Part shown: piece by piece, positions 44,798 through 53,938 of the stretch
Numbering within the stretch: the first letter of the stretch is position 1
Layout of the letters: the number at the start of each line of letters is the position of its first letter
Source: G963667145 sp963676515 [NCBI: Candidatus Cloacimonadota bacterium]
Lineage (GTDB): Bacteria > Cloacimonadota > Cloacimonadia > G963667145
Direction: 5' to 3'
Assembly (NCBI GenBank): GCA_963676515.1
Contig: OY781061.1
Span: 1,178,001-1,242,000, forward strand
Length of the DNA: 64,000 bases
Made by a program: the position numbers and the translations under genes
The notes under the pieces: model-generated
Told to the model about the DNA's origin: nothing
Database searches by the model: none
Seen by the model: only the letters and a program-made list of their open reading frames with translations

Positions 44798-45208
44798 ATG
44801 AAAAGATATTTGGCAGGGAATGCTGAGACTTTTCGTCATCAGATTTTTCGTTACGCTATCGGCGGACAGGTGTCAACTTTGATAGACTTTTTGGTGCTCA
44901 TCGCTTTGACAGATATGTTGTCTATTTATTATATGTTTTCGGTGACTATCGCTTTCGCTTGTAGCGTACTGGTCTCTTATTTTTTTAATGTTTATTGGGT
45001 TTTCCATGAGCGGAAATACGACAAAAGGCATCACGAGATATTTTTGTTTCTCTCCATTAGCGTGGTGGGACTCTTGCTCACGAATCTTTTGATGTATTTT
45101 TTTACGGAAAAGATCGGGTTATTTTATGTCAATTCAAAGATAGTTTCGGCGACGATTGTCTTTGTTTGGAACTTTATAGCTCGCAAATATTTACTGTTTA
45201 ACAACTAA
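44798..45208 (+). CDS. GtrA family membrane protein
   Basis: A 136-residue protein with four helices and the GtrA pattern F-R-Y-A-I-G-G at the first helix and N-F-I-A-R-K-Y-L-L-F at the end. GtrA proteins probably flip undecaprenyl-linked sugars. It starts one base after the tgt stop. No glycosyltransferase is next to it. Confidence 0.9.
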   Translation: MKRYLAGNAETFRHQIFRYAIGGQVSTLIDFLVLIALTDMLSIYYMFSVTIAFACSVLVSYFFNVYWVFHERKYDKRHHEIFLFLSISVVGLLLTNLLMYFFTEKIGLFYVNSKIVSATIVFVWNFIARKYLLFNN

Positions 45209-45229
45209 AAACTGAAGGTGTAGAAGAAG

Positions 45230-47635
45230 ATGAAAGTTTTGAAATTTTGCGGAAGCATTTTTGAGTCGAAAGAGCTTCTTGAGAACTCTTTGTGGGTGGT
45301 GCGTCACAAAAAAGATTTGGCGATGATCGTGGTGGATGTGCCCCGGGGAAGTCGGGAAATATTGCTCTCGATGAAAAAAGCTGTCTTGGAAGAAGACCCT
45401 AGTTGGAGACAGGAGCTAGAGCTTTTTTGCAAGAAGATTTGTGCACTCAAGAACGACTATTTGCCCAGCGAGAGTATCGATAGCGTTTTCCCGTATTTGC
45501 AGAAGATAAAAGATGTTTACGCAGGATTGGAGCTGACGGCTTGCGATTTTGCTGGCTCGTTGGAGAAACTTTTGGCTTTGACCTCTTTCATCTACACCAA
45601 ACTTTATTCGCTTATCTTGGAAAAGGAAGGCATCGCGACGAAACTTTTTTTGGGTGAAGATTATTTCTTACGGCAGATGGGTGATAAGCTAATAGGTAAA
45701 GACAACTTGGAGCTGGAAGAGGGCAAAATATTGCTTTACCCATCGGGAGCGGTGCTAGATGAGAAAGGTAAGCTCAGCGTGGTGCTCGGTGGAGCAGACT
45801 ATCTGACTTGCTATTTGGTGAAACTATTTTCAGCAGAGGAGATAGAGTTCTGGGCGGTGGATGCTGGCGTGCCAGTGTGCGATCCAAAGTTAGTGCCAGG
45901 GACGAAGCATATAGAGTCGATGAGCTACCAAGAGGCGATGGAGCTTTCACATTTTGGCTCGGACTTGATTAACCACCGAGCTATCAATCTTGCGAAGAAG
46001 CAAAACGCTCGCATCAAGATTTTTTCGCTTTCCGATTTGGATTTCGTAGGCACGAAGATAGAGCAAGAGGTGGCTGGCGAGCAAAATCTGATTACGGGAA
46101 TATCGCACATCGACGACATCGCCTTATTCCGTGTGTATGGTAGCGGAATGGTGGGCAGGATCGGCACAGCTAAGCGATTGTTTGGTTCTCTTGCCAAGGC
46201 GAATATTAGCTTGGTGATGATCTCGCAAGCCTCTAGTGAGCAGTCTATTTGCTTTGCCATCCGCTCGGATAGGCAGAATGTGCTGGCAGCGACACAAGCT
46301 ATTCGCAAAGAGTTTTATTACGAGTTCGAGCAGGGGATACTGGAGAATATCGATTACGATACGGATTTGGCGTCTGTGTCGATAGTGGGGCACAACATGG
46401 TGAAGCGAGTGGGCTTATCGGGCAAGATGTTCGGTGCATTGGGGAAAAACGGCGTGAATGTGCGTGCGATGGCACAAGGCTCTTCTGAGCTAAATGTGAG
46501 CGTGGTGATAGCCAAAGCAGATGTCCCCAAAGCTGTAGCTTCTTTGTATAGTGAGTTTTTCGACCGAAAAAACATCAACCTCTTTTTAGTCGGCACAGGG
46601 CTTATCGGAGCGACACTCCTAGAGCAGATAGATGAGCAGAAGCGATTTCTGAAAGCTAACTATGGGCTGACGATGACTTTGCGGGGCGTAGCTGATGTAG
46701 AGAAGATGAGCTTCGACCAAGAGTTGACTTTTGCGAACTGGCAAGAGAAACTTATCACGGGGCAAAAGAGCGATTTGTCTGAGTTTGTAAAAAATATCAA
46801 GAAAATAAACTGTGCTAACTCAATTTTCATCGATTGCACAGCGACAGAGAAGATGACGCCTTTGTACAAGGAGCTTTTGGCTGGCTCGGTGTCGGTGGTT
46901 ACTCCCAATAAGAAAGCCAATTCTGACGATTTCGCTGTCTATCAAGATATCCGACAGACTGCTACAGACCACAACGCTAAGTTTAATTACGAGACTAATG
47001 TCGGTGCAGGATTGCCCATCATCAGTACGCTCAAAGACCTTTTGCAATCGGGCGACGAGATTCAAGAGATACAGGCGGTGCTTTCGGGGACGCTTAGTTA
47101 TATTTTTAATAATTTCAGCTCGGGAAATCGGTTTGTAGATGTGGTAGCCAAAGCAAAAGAGCTGGGCTACACAGAGCCGAATCCGAAAGACGATTTGACA
47201 GGTCAAGATGTGGCACGCAAAGCGTTGATCCTCTCTAGGGAGATGGGCAGGCAGATTAACTTGCCAGATATAGAGTCTGTGTCTATCTTGCCTCCAGCAT
47301 GTTTAGCACAGGAGCAGGTAGACAAGTTTATGCAAAGTCTGGAGGAGCACGACGGCTACTTCGCCCAGATGATGAACTCAGCGGAGAAGCAAGGTAAGAA
47401 GCTTCGCTTTTTGGCGACGATTTCGCAGGAGGGAGCCAAAATCGGTCTGGAAGAGGTCGATAGTTCTAGTCCATTTTACTCTCTTACAGGGAGCGACAAT
47501 ATGGTGGTGTTTGTCACCAAGAGATACAATAAAAACATGCCGCTGGTGGTCTCGGGACCAGGAGCTGGTGCTGCTGTGACAGCAGCTGGCGTATTTGCAG
47601 ATATTATCAAGATAGCCAACTATCTTATTTATTAG
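45230..47635 (+). CDS. thrA: Bifunctional aspartokinase/homoserine dehydrogenase with degenerate kinase half
   Basis: An 801-residue ThrA-type fusion. The order is kinase-like (1 to about 280), two ACT repeats (about 285-445, with I-T-G-I-S-H-I-D-D-I-A and Q-A-S-S-E-Q-S), then homoserine dehydrogenase (about 450-801) with L-F-L-V-G-T-G-L-I-G, T-P-N-K-K-A-N and D-D-L-T-G-Q-D-V-A-R-K. The dehydrogenase looks active. The kinase half has lost K-F-G-G-T-S-V (now K-F-C-G-S-I-F), R-G-E and the G-R-x-G-S-D motif (now L-G-G-A-D), so it is probably not an active kinase. It makes homoserine for threonine and methionine. Confidence 0.93.
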   Translation: MKVLKFCGSIFESKELLENSLWVVRHKKDLAMIVVDVPRGSREILLSMKKAVLEEDPSWRQELELFCKKICALKNDYLPSESIDSVFPYLQKIKDVYAGLELTACDFAGSLEKLLALTSFIYTKLYSLILEKEGIATKLFLGEDYFLRQMGDKLIGKDNLELEEGKILLYPSGAVLDEKGKLSVVLGGADYLTCYLVKLFSAEEIEFWAVDAGVPVCDPKLVPGTKHIESMSYQEAMELSHFGSDLINHRAINLAKKQNARIKIFSLSDLDFVGTKIEQEVAGEQNLITGISHIDDIALFRVYGSGMVGRIGTAKRLFGSLAKANISLVMISQASSEQSICFAIRSDRQNVLAATQAIRKEFYYEFEQGILENIDYDTDLASVSIVGHNMVKRVGLSGKMFGALGKNGVNVRAMAQGSSELNVSVVIAKADVPKAVASLYSEFFDRKNINLFLVGTGLIGATLLEQIDEQKRFLKANYGLTMTLRGVADVEKMSFDQELTFANWQEKLITGQKSDLSEFVKNIKKINCANSIFIDCTATEKMTPLYKELLAGSVSVVTPNKKANSDDFAVYQDIRQTATDHNAKFNYETNVGAGLPIISTLKDLLQSGDEIQEIQAVLSGTLSYIFNNFSSGNRFVDVVAKAKELGYTEPNPKDDLTGQDVARKALILSREMGRQINLPDIESVSILPPACLAQEQVDKFMQSLEEHDGYFAQMMNSAEKQGKKLRFLATISQEGAKIGLEEVDSSSPFYSLTGSDNMVVFVTKRYNKNMPLVVSGPGAGAAVTAAGVFADIIKIANYLIY

Positions 47636-47662
47636 TTTAGTTAGAAGAGGAAATTAACATTT

Positions 47663-48391
47663 ATGAAAGAAAATAATAGAACACTTTTGGGAGTGAATAT
47701 CGACCATGTCGCTACCCTGAGGAATGCTCGTGGCGGTATGAGTCCGCAACCTGTGCAAGCTGTGCTGATAGCGGAGCAAGCAGGAGCAGACCAGATTACT
47801 ATTCACCTGAGGGAAGACCGTAGGCACATAAAGGATGCCGATCTGGCGATGATCAGCAAAGTGGTGACTACCAAGCTAAATCTGGAGATGGCTCTGACCA
47901 AAGAGATTATCGATATCGCTATCAAAGCCATGCCCGATACAGTGACAATCGTGCCCGAGAAGAGGGAAGAGGTTACCACAGAGGGTGGTCTTCTGCTACA
48001 CAGAGCGATGCAGCCCGATGTGCAGAGACTCAAGGATGCAGGCATAGAGGTGAGCCTTTTCATAGAGCCGGATGAGCAGATGATAGCTCTGGCAGCGGAG
48101 TTGGGTGCTGACGCGGTGGAGATACACACTGGGGCTTACGCCAATAGCTGTGGCACGCCAGCAGGGGACAAGGAGCTAGAGAGGATAAGAAGAGCTTGCA
48201 GCACGATAGATAAGCTGGGAATGCGTGTGGTGGCAGGGCACGGGCTAGATTACCATAACATCTTCCCTTTGCTGGGGATGCCTATCGCCGAGTTCAATAT
48301 AGGGCACAGCATCATCTCCGAGAGTGTTTTTGTGGGGCTACATCAGGCGGTGCAGCGGATGAAGAGAATAGTAGTGAAAGGGGTGTTTTAG
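47663..48391 (+). CDS. pdxJ: Pyridoxine 5'-phosphate synthase
   Basis: A 242-residue TIM-barrel enzyme with G-V-N-I-D-H-V-A-T-L-R-N-A-R-G at the start and H-L-R-E-D-R-R-H-I near residue 50. It closes the pyridine ring in DXP-dependent vitamin B6 synthesis. Its stop directly abuts the bamA start. Confidence 0.97.
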   Translation: MKENNRTLLGVNIDHVATLRNARGGMSPQPVQAVLIAEQAGADQITIHLREDRRHIKDADLAMISKVVTTKLNLEMALTKEIIDIAIKAMPDTVTIVPEKREEVTTEGGLLLHRAMQPDVQRLKDAGIEVSLFIEPDEQMIALAAELGADAVEIHTGAYANSCGTPAGDKELERIRRACSTIDKLGMRVVAGHGLDYHNIFPLLGMPIAEFNIGHSIISESVFVGLHQAVQRMKRIVVKGVF

Positions 48392-50593
48392 ATGCGGAGA
48401 TTATTTTTGATTTTGGGTTTTGTATTTTTGGGTTCGTTTTTGTTTGCCAAAGATGTGCAAAAAATATCTTTTAAGGGTTTGCAAAATGTGCAAGAAGGTG
48501 CGGCTCTGTCTTTGATGGGATTGCGAGTTGGTGATTATTATGACCAAAAAGTGCTGGATGATTGTAAGTATCATTTACTCAAAAGTGGGATGTTTTCTGT
48601 GGTAAGCGTAGTGGATTGGGCGGGGAGCATATCTGTGAGCGTAGAGGAAAATCCGATTGTGAAAAAAGTTACCATTGAAGATTATAGTGGCATTAGCAGG
48701 GCTGAGCTGGATAAGATGATCGATTTGCAAACGGGTTCTTTTTGGTCTGCGAGTATCAAAGACAGTTTCGTAGTGAGATTAGAGAGCTTTTATCAAGAAG
48801 ATGGCTACTATAATTCAAAGATAGATTTTACAGAGGAAAAGTTGGAGAGCAACTATGTGAATATCTCCCTTTCTTGCGATGAAGGTGAGCGAGTGAAAGT
48901 AGAGAAGATAGCTTTCTACGGGAACAAGAATTTTTCTGACGACGAGATAAAAGAGGTGATGAAGACCAAAACTACGGGTTGGTTTCGCTCTGGCAAGTAC
49001 AACCAACGAGAGCTGGCAGAGGATCGTTCTCTGATAGAAGCTTTTTATAATGAGCGAGGGTATATCGACGCTACGGTGTCCGAGCCAGAGGTAGAGAGCC
49101 TTGCGGATAGCAATCGTCTGAAAGTCTCTTTTTATATCAAGCCGGGAGCGAAGTTTTACTTGGGCGATATTTTCGTGGTTGGTAATGTTCATTTCCCTCA
49201 GATGCAGATTCTGAGTAAGTTTAAGTTCAAGAAAGACGAAATTTTTGACAAGCAAGAGTTTGAGAAAAAGCTTTATGCGGTTTATACTATGTATCACGAA
49301 GATGGCTTTGTTTATAGCAAAGTTGATTATGAACTGGAAAAAGAGGATGGCAAAGTCAATGTGATTATTACTATTACTGAAAATCCCAGAGCGAAAGTGC
49401 GAAAGGTGATAATTAAAGGAAATAAGCGGACGAAAGAAAAAATTGTTCGCAGGAAATTGGATATTCATCCCGGCTCTTATTACAAACGCTCGGACATCGT
49501 CTCCTCTCAACGAAGAATTTACAACTCGGGATTTTTTGAAGCGGATATGGGGATAGACACCAGAGTGATAAATAACAGTGGCGACATGGATGTGATTTTT
49601 GACCTTACGGATCGCAACTCGAACACGCTCAATGGTTCGGTTGGTTACAACAGTTTGGACGGCATGGTGGGAGAGTTCAGTGTGCAGATGAAGAACCTTC
49701 TGGGGAACGCTTGGCAATCTGCGGCTTCTGTGAAATTTGCCGAGGAGTTAATGAACTACGAGCTGAGTTTTACCAACCCTTATTTGTATGATACCGATGT
49801 TTTGGGTGGATTTTCGCTTTACAATACAGAAAGAGATTACGACGACTACGACTGGCAAAAAGTAGGTAGCTCTTTCACTTTAGGAAAGTACATCTATTGG
49901 CTCGATTTTGCCAATGTCAAGCTGACTTACAGCAACTACATCACCAAATATTCCAGCCTAAGCAGTGATGCTAGCGACGAGTTGGAAGAAGAGGCGGACA
50001 AAGGTTGGCAAAACACGAGTAGCATGGGTCTGAGTTTTTCCAGAGCCAAAAAGGACAATGTCTTTTTTCCCAGTCTTGGCTCGGATTTTAGTGTCTATTC
50101 AGAGTTTGCAGGAGCTTTGCTTGGCGGAGACGAGCATTTTTTCAAGCAAGTATATCAACTTAGCTGGTATTTGGATCTGCCGGGAAGCTTTGCTTTTCGC
50201 ACCAAATGGCGTACAGGTTTTATAGAGCCGATTTATAGCAGTGAAGGCGTGCCTACAGCGGAGAAATTTTACATCGGAGGCATGGGATATAACGGTCTGC
50301 GTGGCTATAGCAGTAATAGCATCCCCGATGATGGAGATGGTGCTACGAGGATGCTGATTTTCTCCAGTGAGCTTGCCTATCCGATAGTGGGAGAGACTTT
50401 TATCGGTTTGCTTTTTTATGATGCTGGAGATGCCCAAAATAAATATGAGCAGATAAACTTTAGTAATCTGAAAAACGGTGCAGGTTTTGGTTTTAGATTT
50501 AATAGTCCTATCGGGATAATCGGTATCGACTATGGATACAATTTGGACGAAAACTCTTGGAAACCGCAGTTTCAGATTGGGATGACATTCTAA
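48392..50593 (+). CDS. bamA: Outer membrane protein assembly factor BamA
   Basis: A 733-residue Omp85 protein with signal peptide (cleavage near L-F-A-K), five POTRA-like domains (to about residue 400) and a 16-strand barrel. The barrel has G-M-G-Y-N-G-L-R-G-Y (the lid-lock VRGF-type motif), and the chain ends F-Q-I-G-M-T-F with terminal Phe. It inserts barrel proteins, including the TpsB encoded downstream. No skp or lpxD follows, unlike in proteobacteria. Confidence 0.94.
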   Translation: MRRLFLILGFVFLGSFLFAKDVQKISFKGLQNVQEGAALSLMGLRVGDYYDQKVLDDCKYHLLKSGMFSVVSVVDWAGSISVSVEENPIVKKVTIEDYSGISRAELDKMIDLQTGSFWSASIKDSFVVRLESFYQEDGYYNSKIDFTEEKLESNYVNISLSCDEGERVKVEKIAFYGNKNFSDDEIKEVMKTKTTGWFRSGKYNQRELAEDRSLIEAFYNERGYIDATVSEPEVESLADSNRLKVSFYIKPGAKFYLGDIFVVGNVHFPQMQILSKFKFKKDEIFDKQEFEKKLYAVYTMYHEDGFVYSKVDYELEKEDGKVNVIITITENPRAKVRKVIIKGNKRTKEKIVRRKLDIHPGSYYKRSDIVSSQRRIYNSGFFEADMGIDTRVINNSGDMDVIFDLTDRNSNTLNGSVGYNSLDGMVGEFSVQMKNLLGNAWQSAASVKFAEELMNYELSFTNPYLYDTDVLGGFSLYNTERDYDDYDWQKVGSSFTLGKYIYWLDFANVKLTYSNYITKYSSLSSDASDELEEEADKGWQNTSSMGLSFSRAKKDNVFFPSLGSDFSVYSEFAGALLGGDEHFFKQVYQLSWYLDLPGSFAFRTKWRTGFIEPIYSSEGVPTAEKFYIGGMGYNGLRGYSSNSIPDDGDGATRMLIFSSELAYPIVGETFIGLLFYDAGDAQNKYEQINFSNLKNGAGFGFRFNSPIGIIGIDYGYNLDENSWKPQFQIGMTF

Positions 50594-50612
50594 GGTGCTT
50601 GTTTAGAATCTG

Positions 50613-51425
50613 ATGCGAGCATTTCGTCTTTTTCTCTTTTCCTTTCTTTTGCTAGCAAATGCTTCTTGTAAAGTTCGCCAGCAGGGTGGTTTGGTGGTAA
50701 CTTCGCCAGAGATAGCCGACATCTTGGTAGAACTAGATGCCGAAGATTTGGTGGTGGGTGCTACAAGGGAATGCTCTTTGCCTTCGGCGGTGGTCGTAGG
50801 GAGTTTTGGGAATGTTAATTTCGACAAGCTGATGAGGCTTGCACCTACAGCGGTGCTGGCTACAGGGTTAGAACAAGATCTTTTGGTCTCTAAACTGCAA
50901 AAAATGAAAATGCCTGTTTACCGTTTTTATGCTCAAGATGTTCAGCAGATGCTAGATAATGTTTTAGAGGTTGGCAAGATTTGTGGTAAGCAAAAAGAAG
51001 CTCAGGAGTTAATTCGTTCCTTCCAAGACTCTTTGTTAGCTTTGACACAGACTCAGGTGTGTGGTCTGAGAGTGTATGTGGAAATCGCCACTAAACCCCT
51101 GATGAGTGCTTCGGGGAGCTCTTTTGTCGGGGATTTGCTCCAGCTAGCCGGAGGAAAAAACATCTTTGCAACTTTACCACGGGACTATTCGCGTATCCGC
51201 CAGGAGGATGTGGTGAGGGCTGATCCGCAAGTTATTTTTTGCTTCGTGCCGGGTGTCAAAAAAGAAGATATTGCCAATCGTCTAGGTTGGGAAAATCTCT
51301 CTGCTGTCCGCACTGGGCGGATATTCACCGTGCAAGATGTAAATCCTGATGAGGTGCTTAGAGCCACGCCCTCTTGTTTGCAGGGTATTAAACGGATGCA
51401 AGAGCTGATGATCGGCGAAGAGTGA
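50613..51425 (+). CDS. ABC transporter substrate-binding protein (BtuF/iron-siderophore type)
   Basis: A 270-residue periplasmic binding protein of the helical-backbone class. It has a signal peptide ending L-A-N-A-S-C, possibly a non-standard lipobox. The N-lobe has V-T-S-P-E-I-A-D-I-L-V-E-L, the C-lobe G-S-S-F-V-G-D-L-L-Q-L-A-G-G. The family binds vitamin B12, haem or siderophores. The permease follows after 4 bp. Confidence 0.87.
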   Translation: MRAFRLFLFSFLLLANASCKVRQQGGLVVTSPEIADILVELDAEDLVVGATRECSLPSAVVVGSFGNVNFDKLMRLAPTAVLATGLEQDLLVSKLQKMKMPVYRFYAQDVQQMLDNVLEVGKICGKQKEAQELIRSFQDSLLALTQTQVCGLRVYVEIATKPLMSASGSSFVGDLLQLAGGKNIFATLPRDYSRIRQEDVVRADPQVIFCFVPGVKKEDIANRLGWENLSAVRTGRIFTVQDVNPDEVLRATPSCLQGIKRMQELMIGEE

Positions 51426-51429
51426 TAAG

Positions 51430-52326
51430 TTGAAAAAAAGCTTTCTTTTATTTTTTATTGTATCTGCGATTTACCTTTTTTTCGAGTTTAGTTCGTGGCA
51501 ACTCCTTTGGCAACTTCGCCTGCCTAGATACCTTTTGTCGCTTTTTGCGGGCGGTTCTTTGTGTTTGGTAGGGCATATTTATCAGCAGATTTTTCGCAAT
51601 CAATTAGTAGAACCTTACATCTTGGGGATCTCCTCTGGAGCTGCTTTTGGGTCTTGTTTGGCATTTTTATCAGGCTTCTTTTTATTGATGCCTCTCTTTG
51701 GATTTCTGGGAGCGTTGCTTACGATGTTGATCGTATTCAGAGTCGCCAACTCTGCGGGAATTTTCAGCAGTTCCAAGCTGATTATTTGCGGGGTTGTTTT
51801 GAATTTCTTGTTTTACTCGCTTATCTCTTTGCTCCTCTACCTTTTAGCGGACTCGAGGATTTTGGGCATCTTGCTCGGCAATTTTGACTACATCTTCTTA
51901 AAGCAAGAGTTTTATCTTTTCTTGTTTTTTTTACTTTTTATGGTAATAATAATTTTTTCATTGTTTCGTCTGCGTCGCCAAGTAGAGATTCTCTCTTTTG
52001 GCAATCAGTTGGCACACTCGGTGGGAGTTGATATTTATCGATTAAAGAAAAGAATCTTTCTCTTTTCCTCGATCCTTGTCGGATTTTTCACCGCTTTTAT
52101 TGGCATTGTGCCTTTTGTGGGGTTGATAGTGCCCAACCTTTTACGCAGGATGAAAGTTAAAGAGTTTAGCAGCTTCTTCTGGTTTGGAGCGTCTTTTTTG
52201 CTTTTTTGTGATTTCATCTGCCAGTTTTTGTTGCCGTGGGTTTTGCCTGTGGGTGTGGTAACCTCTATCTTGGGAAGTTTTCTTTTTCTTTTAATCTTAG
52301 GCAAAGGGGGAAAAGTTTCTTCTTAG
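51430..52326 (+). CDS. ABC transporter permease (FecCD/BtuC family)
   Basis: A 298-residue permease with about eight or nine helices and the family motifs R-L-P-R-Y-L-L-S-L-F-A-G-G-S-L, L-V-E-P-Y-I-L-G-I-S-S-G-A-A-F-G and F-V-G-L-I-V-P-N-L-L-R. It is slightly short for the family. The start is TTG, 5 bp after the previous stop. No ATPase gene follows. Confidence 0.9.
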   Translation: MKKSFLLFFIVSAIYLFFEFSSWQLLWQLRLPRYLLSLFAGGSLCLVGHIYQQIFRNQLVEPYILGISSGAAFGSCLAFLSGFFLLMPLFGFLGALLTMLIVFRVANSAGIFSSSKLIICGVVLNFLFYSLISLLLYLLADSRILGILLGNFDYIFLKQEFYLFLFFLLFMVIIIFSLFRLRRQVEILSFGNQLAHSVGVDIYRLKKRIFLFSSILVGFFTAFIGIVPFVGLIVPNLLRRMKVKEFSSFFWFGASFLLFCDFICQFLLPWVLPVGVVTSILGSFLFLLILGKGGKVSS

Positions 52327-52467
52327 TATCATATAAGGGGAAGCTTATACTAGAGACTAGCAAACAGTGGGTTTGACTGCTATTATATTTTATTTTTTTC
52401 CTTGTCAAAGCGTTTACCAGCAAAGAAAGTGGGTAAGAAGTAAAAAACAATTAAGAAGGAGACAATT

Positions 52468-53844
52468 ATGGATCTAAAAAACAGAGGTTCTTTTGGGACT
52501 AAACTCGGCATTATAGCTGCCGCTGCTGGTTCTGCGATTGGACTAGGTAATATTTGGAAATTTCCCTATATTACAGGAGTACACGGAGGAGCTGCTTTTT
52601 TGATAGTTTACCTTGTGTGTATCGTTTTGGTGGGCGTTACGGTTATGCTCGCAGAATTCACAATGGGTCGGTTGACCCAGCGAAACGGGGTAGGTGCTTT
52701 CAAAGCTTTAGCTCCTGGGACTAAATGGTATCTTGTAGGATTTTTGGGAATTTTGGCTGGCTTTTTTATCTTGTCATTTTACTCTGTAGTGGCAGGCTGG
52801 ACAGTAGATTACATTTTCAAGGCAGCAACTGGAGCTTTCACAGGCAAATCTGCTGCTGAGATTGGTGGAATCTTTGGTGGCTTTATATCTTACTGGTATG
52901 CTCCTATTTTTTGGCATTTTTGCTTTATGTTTTGTACTGCAGGGGTGATCGTGATGGGTGTGCAAAAGGGCATTGAAAAAACTTCTAAGATTTTGATGCC
53001 AGTTTTACTGTTCATTTTGTTAATTCTTTGTGTGCGTGCAGTAACTTTGCCAGGAGCTTCCAAAGGTCTTGCTTTTCTCTTTTCGCCTAACTGGGCAGAT
53101 CTAGATGGTGAAGCTATTTTGGTGGCTTTGGGACACGCTTTTTTCTCATTGTCTTTGGGTATGGGTACTATGCTTATTTATGGATCTTATATTCAGAAAA
53201 AAGAGAATCTTGGTTTGATAGCGGTGCAGGTGAGTGTTGCGGATACAGTTATAGCAATCTTGGCTGGTGTAGCTATTTTCCCTGCTGTGTTTGCTTTTGG
53301 CATAGAGCCAGGAGCTGGTCCAGGACTTGTGTTTGTTACTTTGCCTAATGTTTTCAACCAGATGCCTGGTGGTCAGTTTTTCTGCTTCCTTTTCTTCGTT
53401 CTTTTGGCGTTGGCAGCCTTGACTAGTTCTGTGTCTATTTTGGAATGTTTGGTTTCTTATTTGATAGAAGAGAAAGGTATATCGCGTAAAAAAGCAACTA
53501 TTGCAATGGCTTCAGCTTGCTTCATCATTGGAATTCCTTGTTCTTTGTCTATGGGTGTTATTTCAGATTTTCGTCCTTTACCATTTTTGGACAAAAACTT
53601 CTTCGACGCTTTGGATTATTTGTCTGCTAATTGGCTCTTGCCTCTTGGCGGTATGTTGATTAGTTACTTTGTGGGTTGGAAATTAGATGTAAAAGAACTG
53701 AGCAAAGAGCTTAGCAGTGAAGGGAAGTACTCTATAGCTTATATGCCTATATTTGTGTTTATTTGCAAATTTATAGCTCCTGTGATTATCTTTATTGTAT
53801 TTTTACACGGACTTGGTATTTTAAATTGGATAGGTCTTTTTTAG
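52468..53844 (+). CDS. Sodium-dependent transporter of the NSS/SNF family
   Basis: A 458-residue symporter with the LeuT-fold signature G-S-A-I-G-L-G-N-I-W-K-F-P-Y near the start (Na+ and substrate site). Around eleven helices are predicted. Substrates are usually amino acids; the exact one is open. AAGGAG precedes the ATG, and a terminator follows. Confidence 0.95.
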   Translation: MDLKNRGSFGTKLGIIAAAAGSAIGLGNIWKFPYITGVHGGAAFLIVYLVCIVLVGVTVMLAEFTMGRLTQRNGVGAFKALAPGTKWYLVGFLGILAGFFILSFYSVVAGWTVDYIFKAATGAFTGKSAAEIGGIFGGFISYWYAPIFWHFCFMFCTAGVIVMGVQKGIEKTSKILMPVLLFILLILCVRAVTLPGASKGLAFLFSPNWADLDGEAILVALGHAFFSLSLGMGTMLIYGSYIQKKENLGLIAVQVSVADTVIAILAGVAIFPAVFAFGIEPGAGPGLVFVTLPNVFNQMPGGQFFCFLFFVLLALAALTSSVSILECLVSYLIEEKGISRKKATIAMASACFIIGIPCSLSMGVISDFRPLPFLDKNFFDALDYLSANWLLPLGGMLISYFVGWKLDVKELSKELSSEGKYSIAYMPIFVFICKFIAPVIIFIVFLHGLGILNWIGLF

Positions 53845-53873
53845 TTAATAAGAGAAGATTTGTAGAAATAACA

Positions 53874-53902
53874 AAACCCGTCCTAGTTGGCGGGTTTTTT
53901 TT
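53874..53902 (+). terminator. Terminator after the NSS transporter
   Basis: Stem aaacccg/cgggttt with further inner pairs, followed by eight T (53895-53902), 30 bp after the stop codon. Confidence 0.9.
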
Positions 53903-53938
53903 GAGAGAAAGGAGAATCTGAAGGGGTGTATAACTAGA

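Noticed and set aside
52373-52404. TTGACT...TTG before the NSS transporter as another copy of the 29-bp promoter
   Set aside because: The span is 32 bp and the first box is not TTGACA, so it does not meet the pattern.
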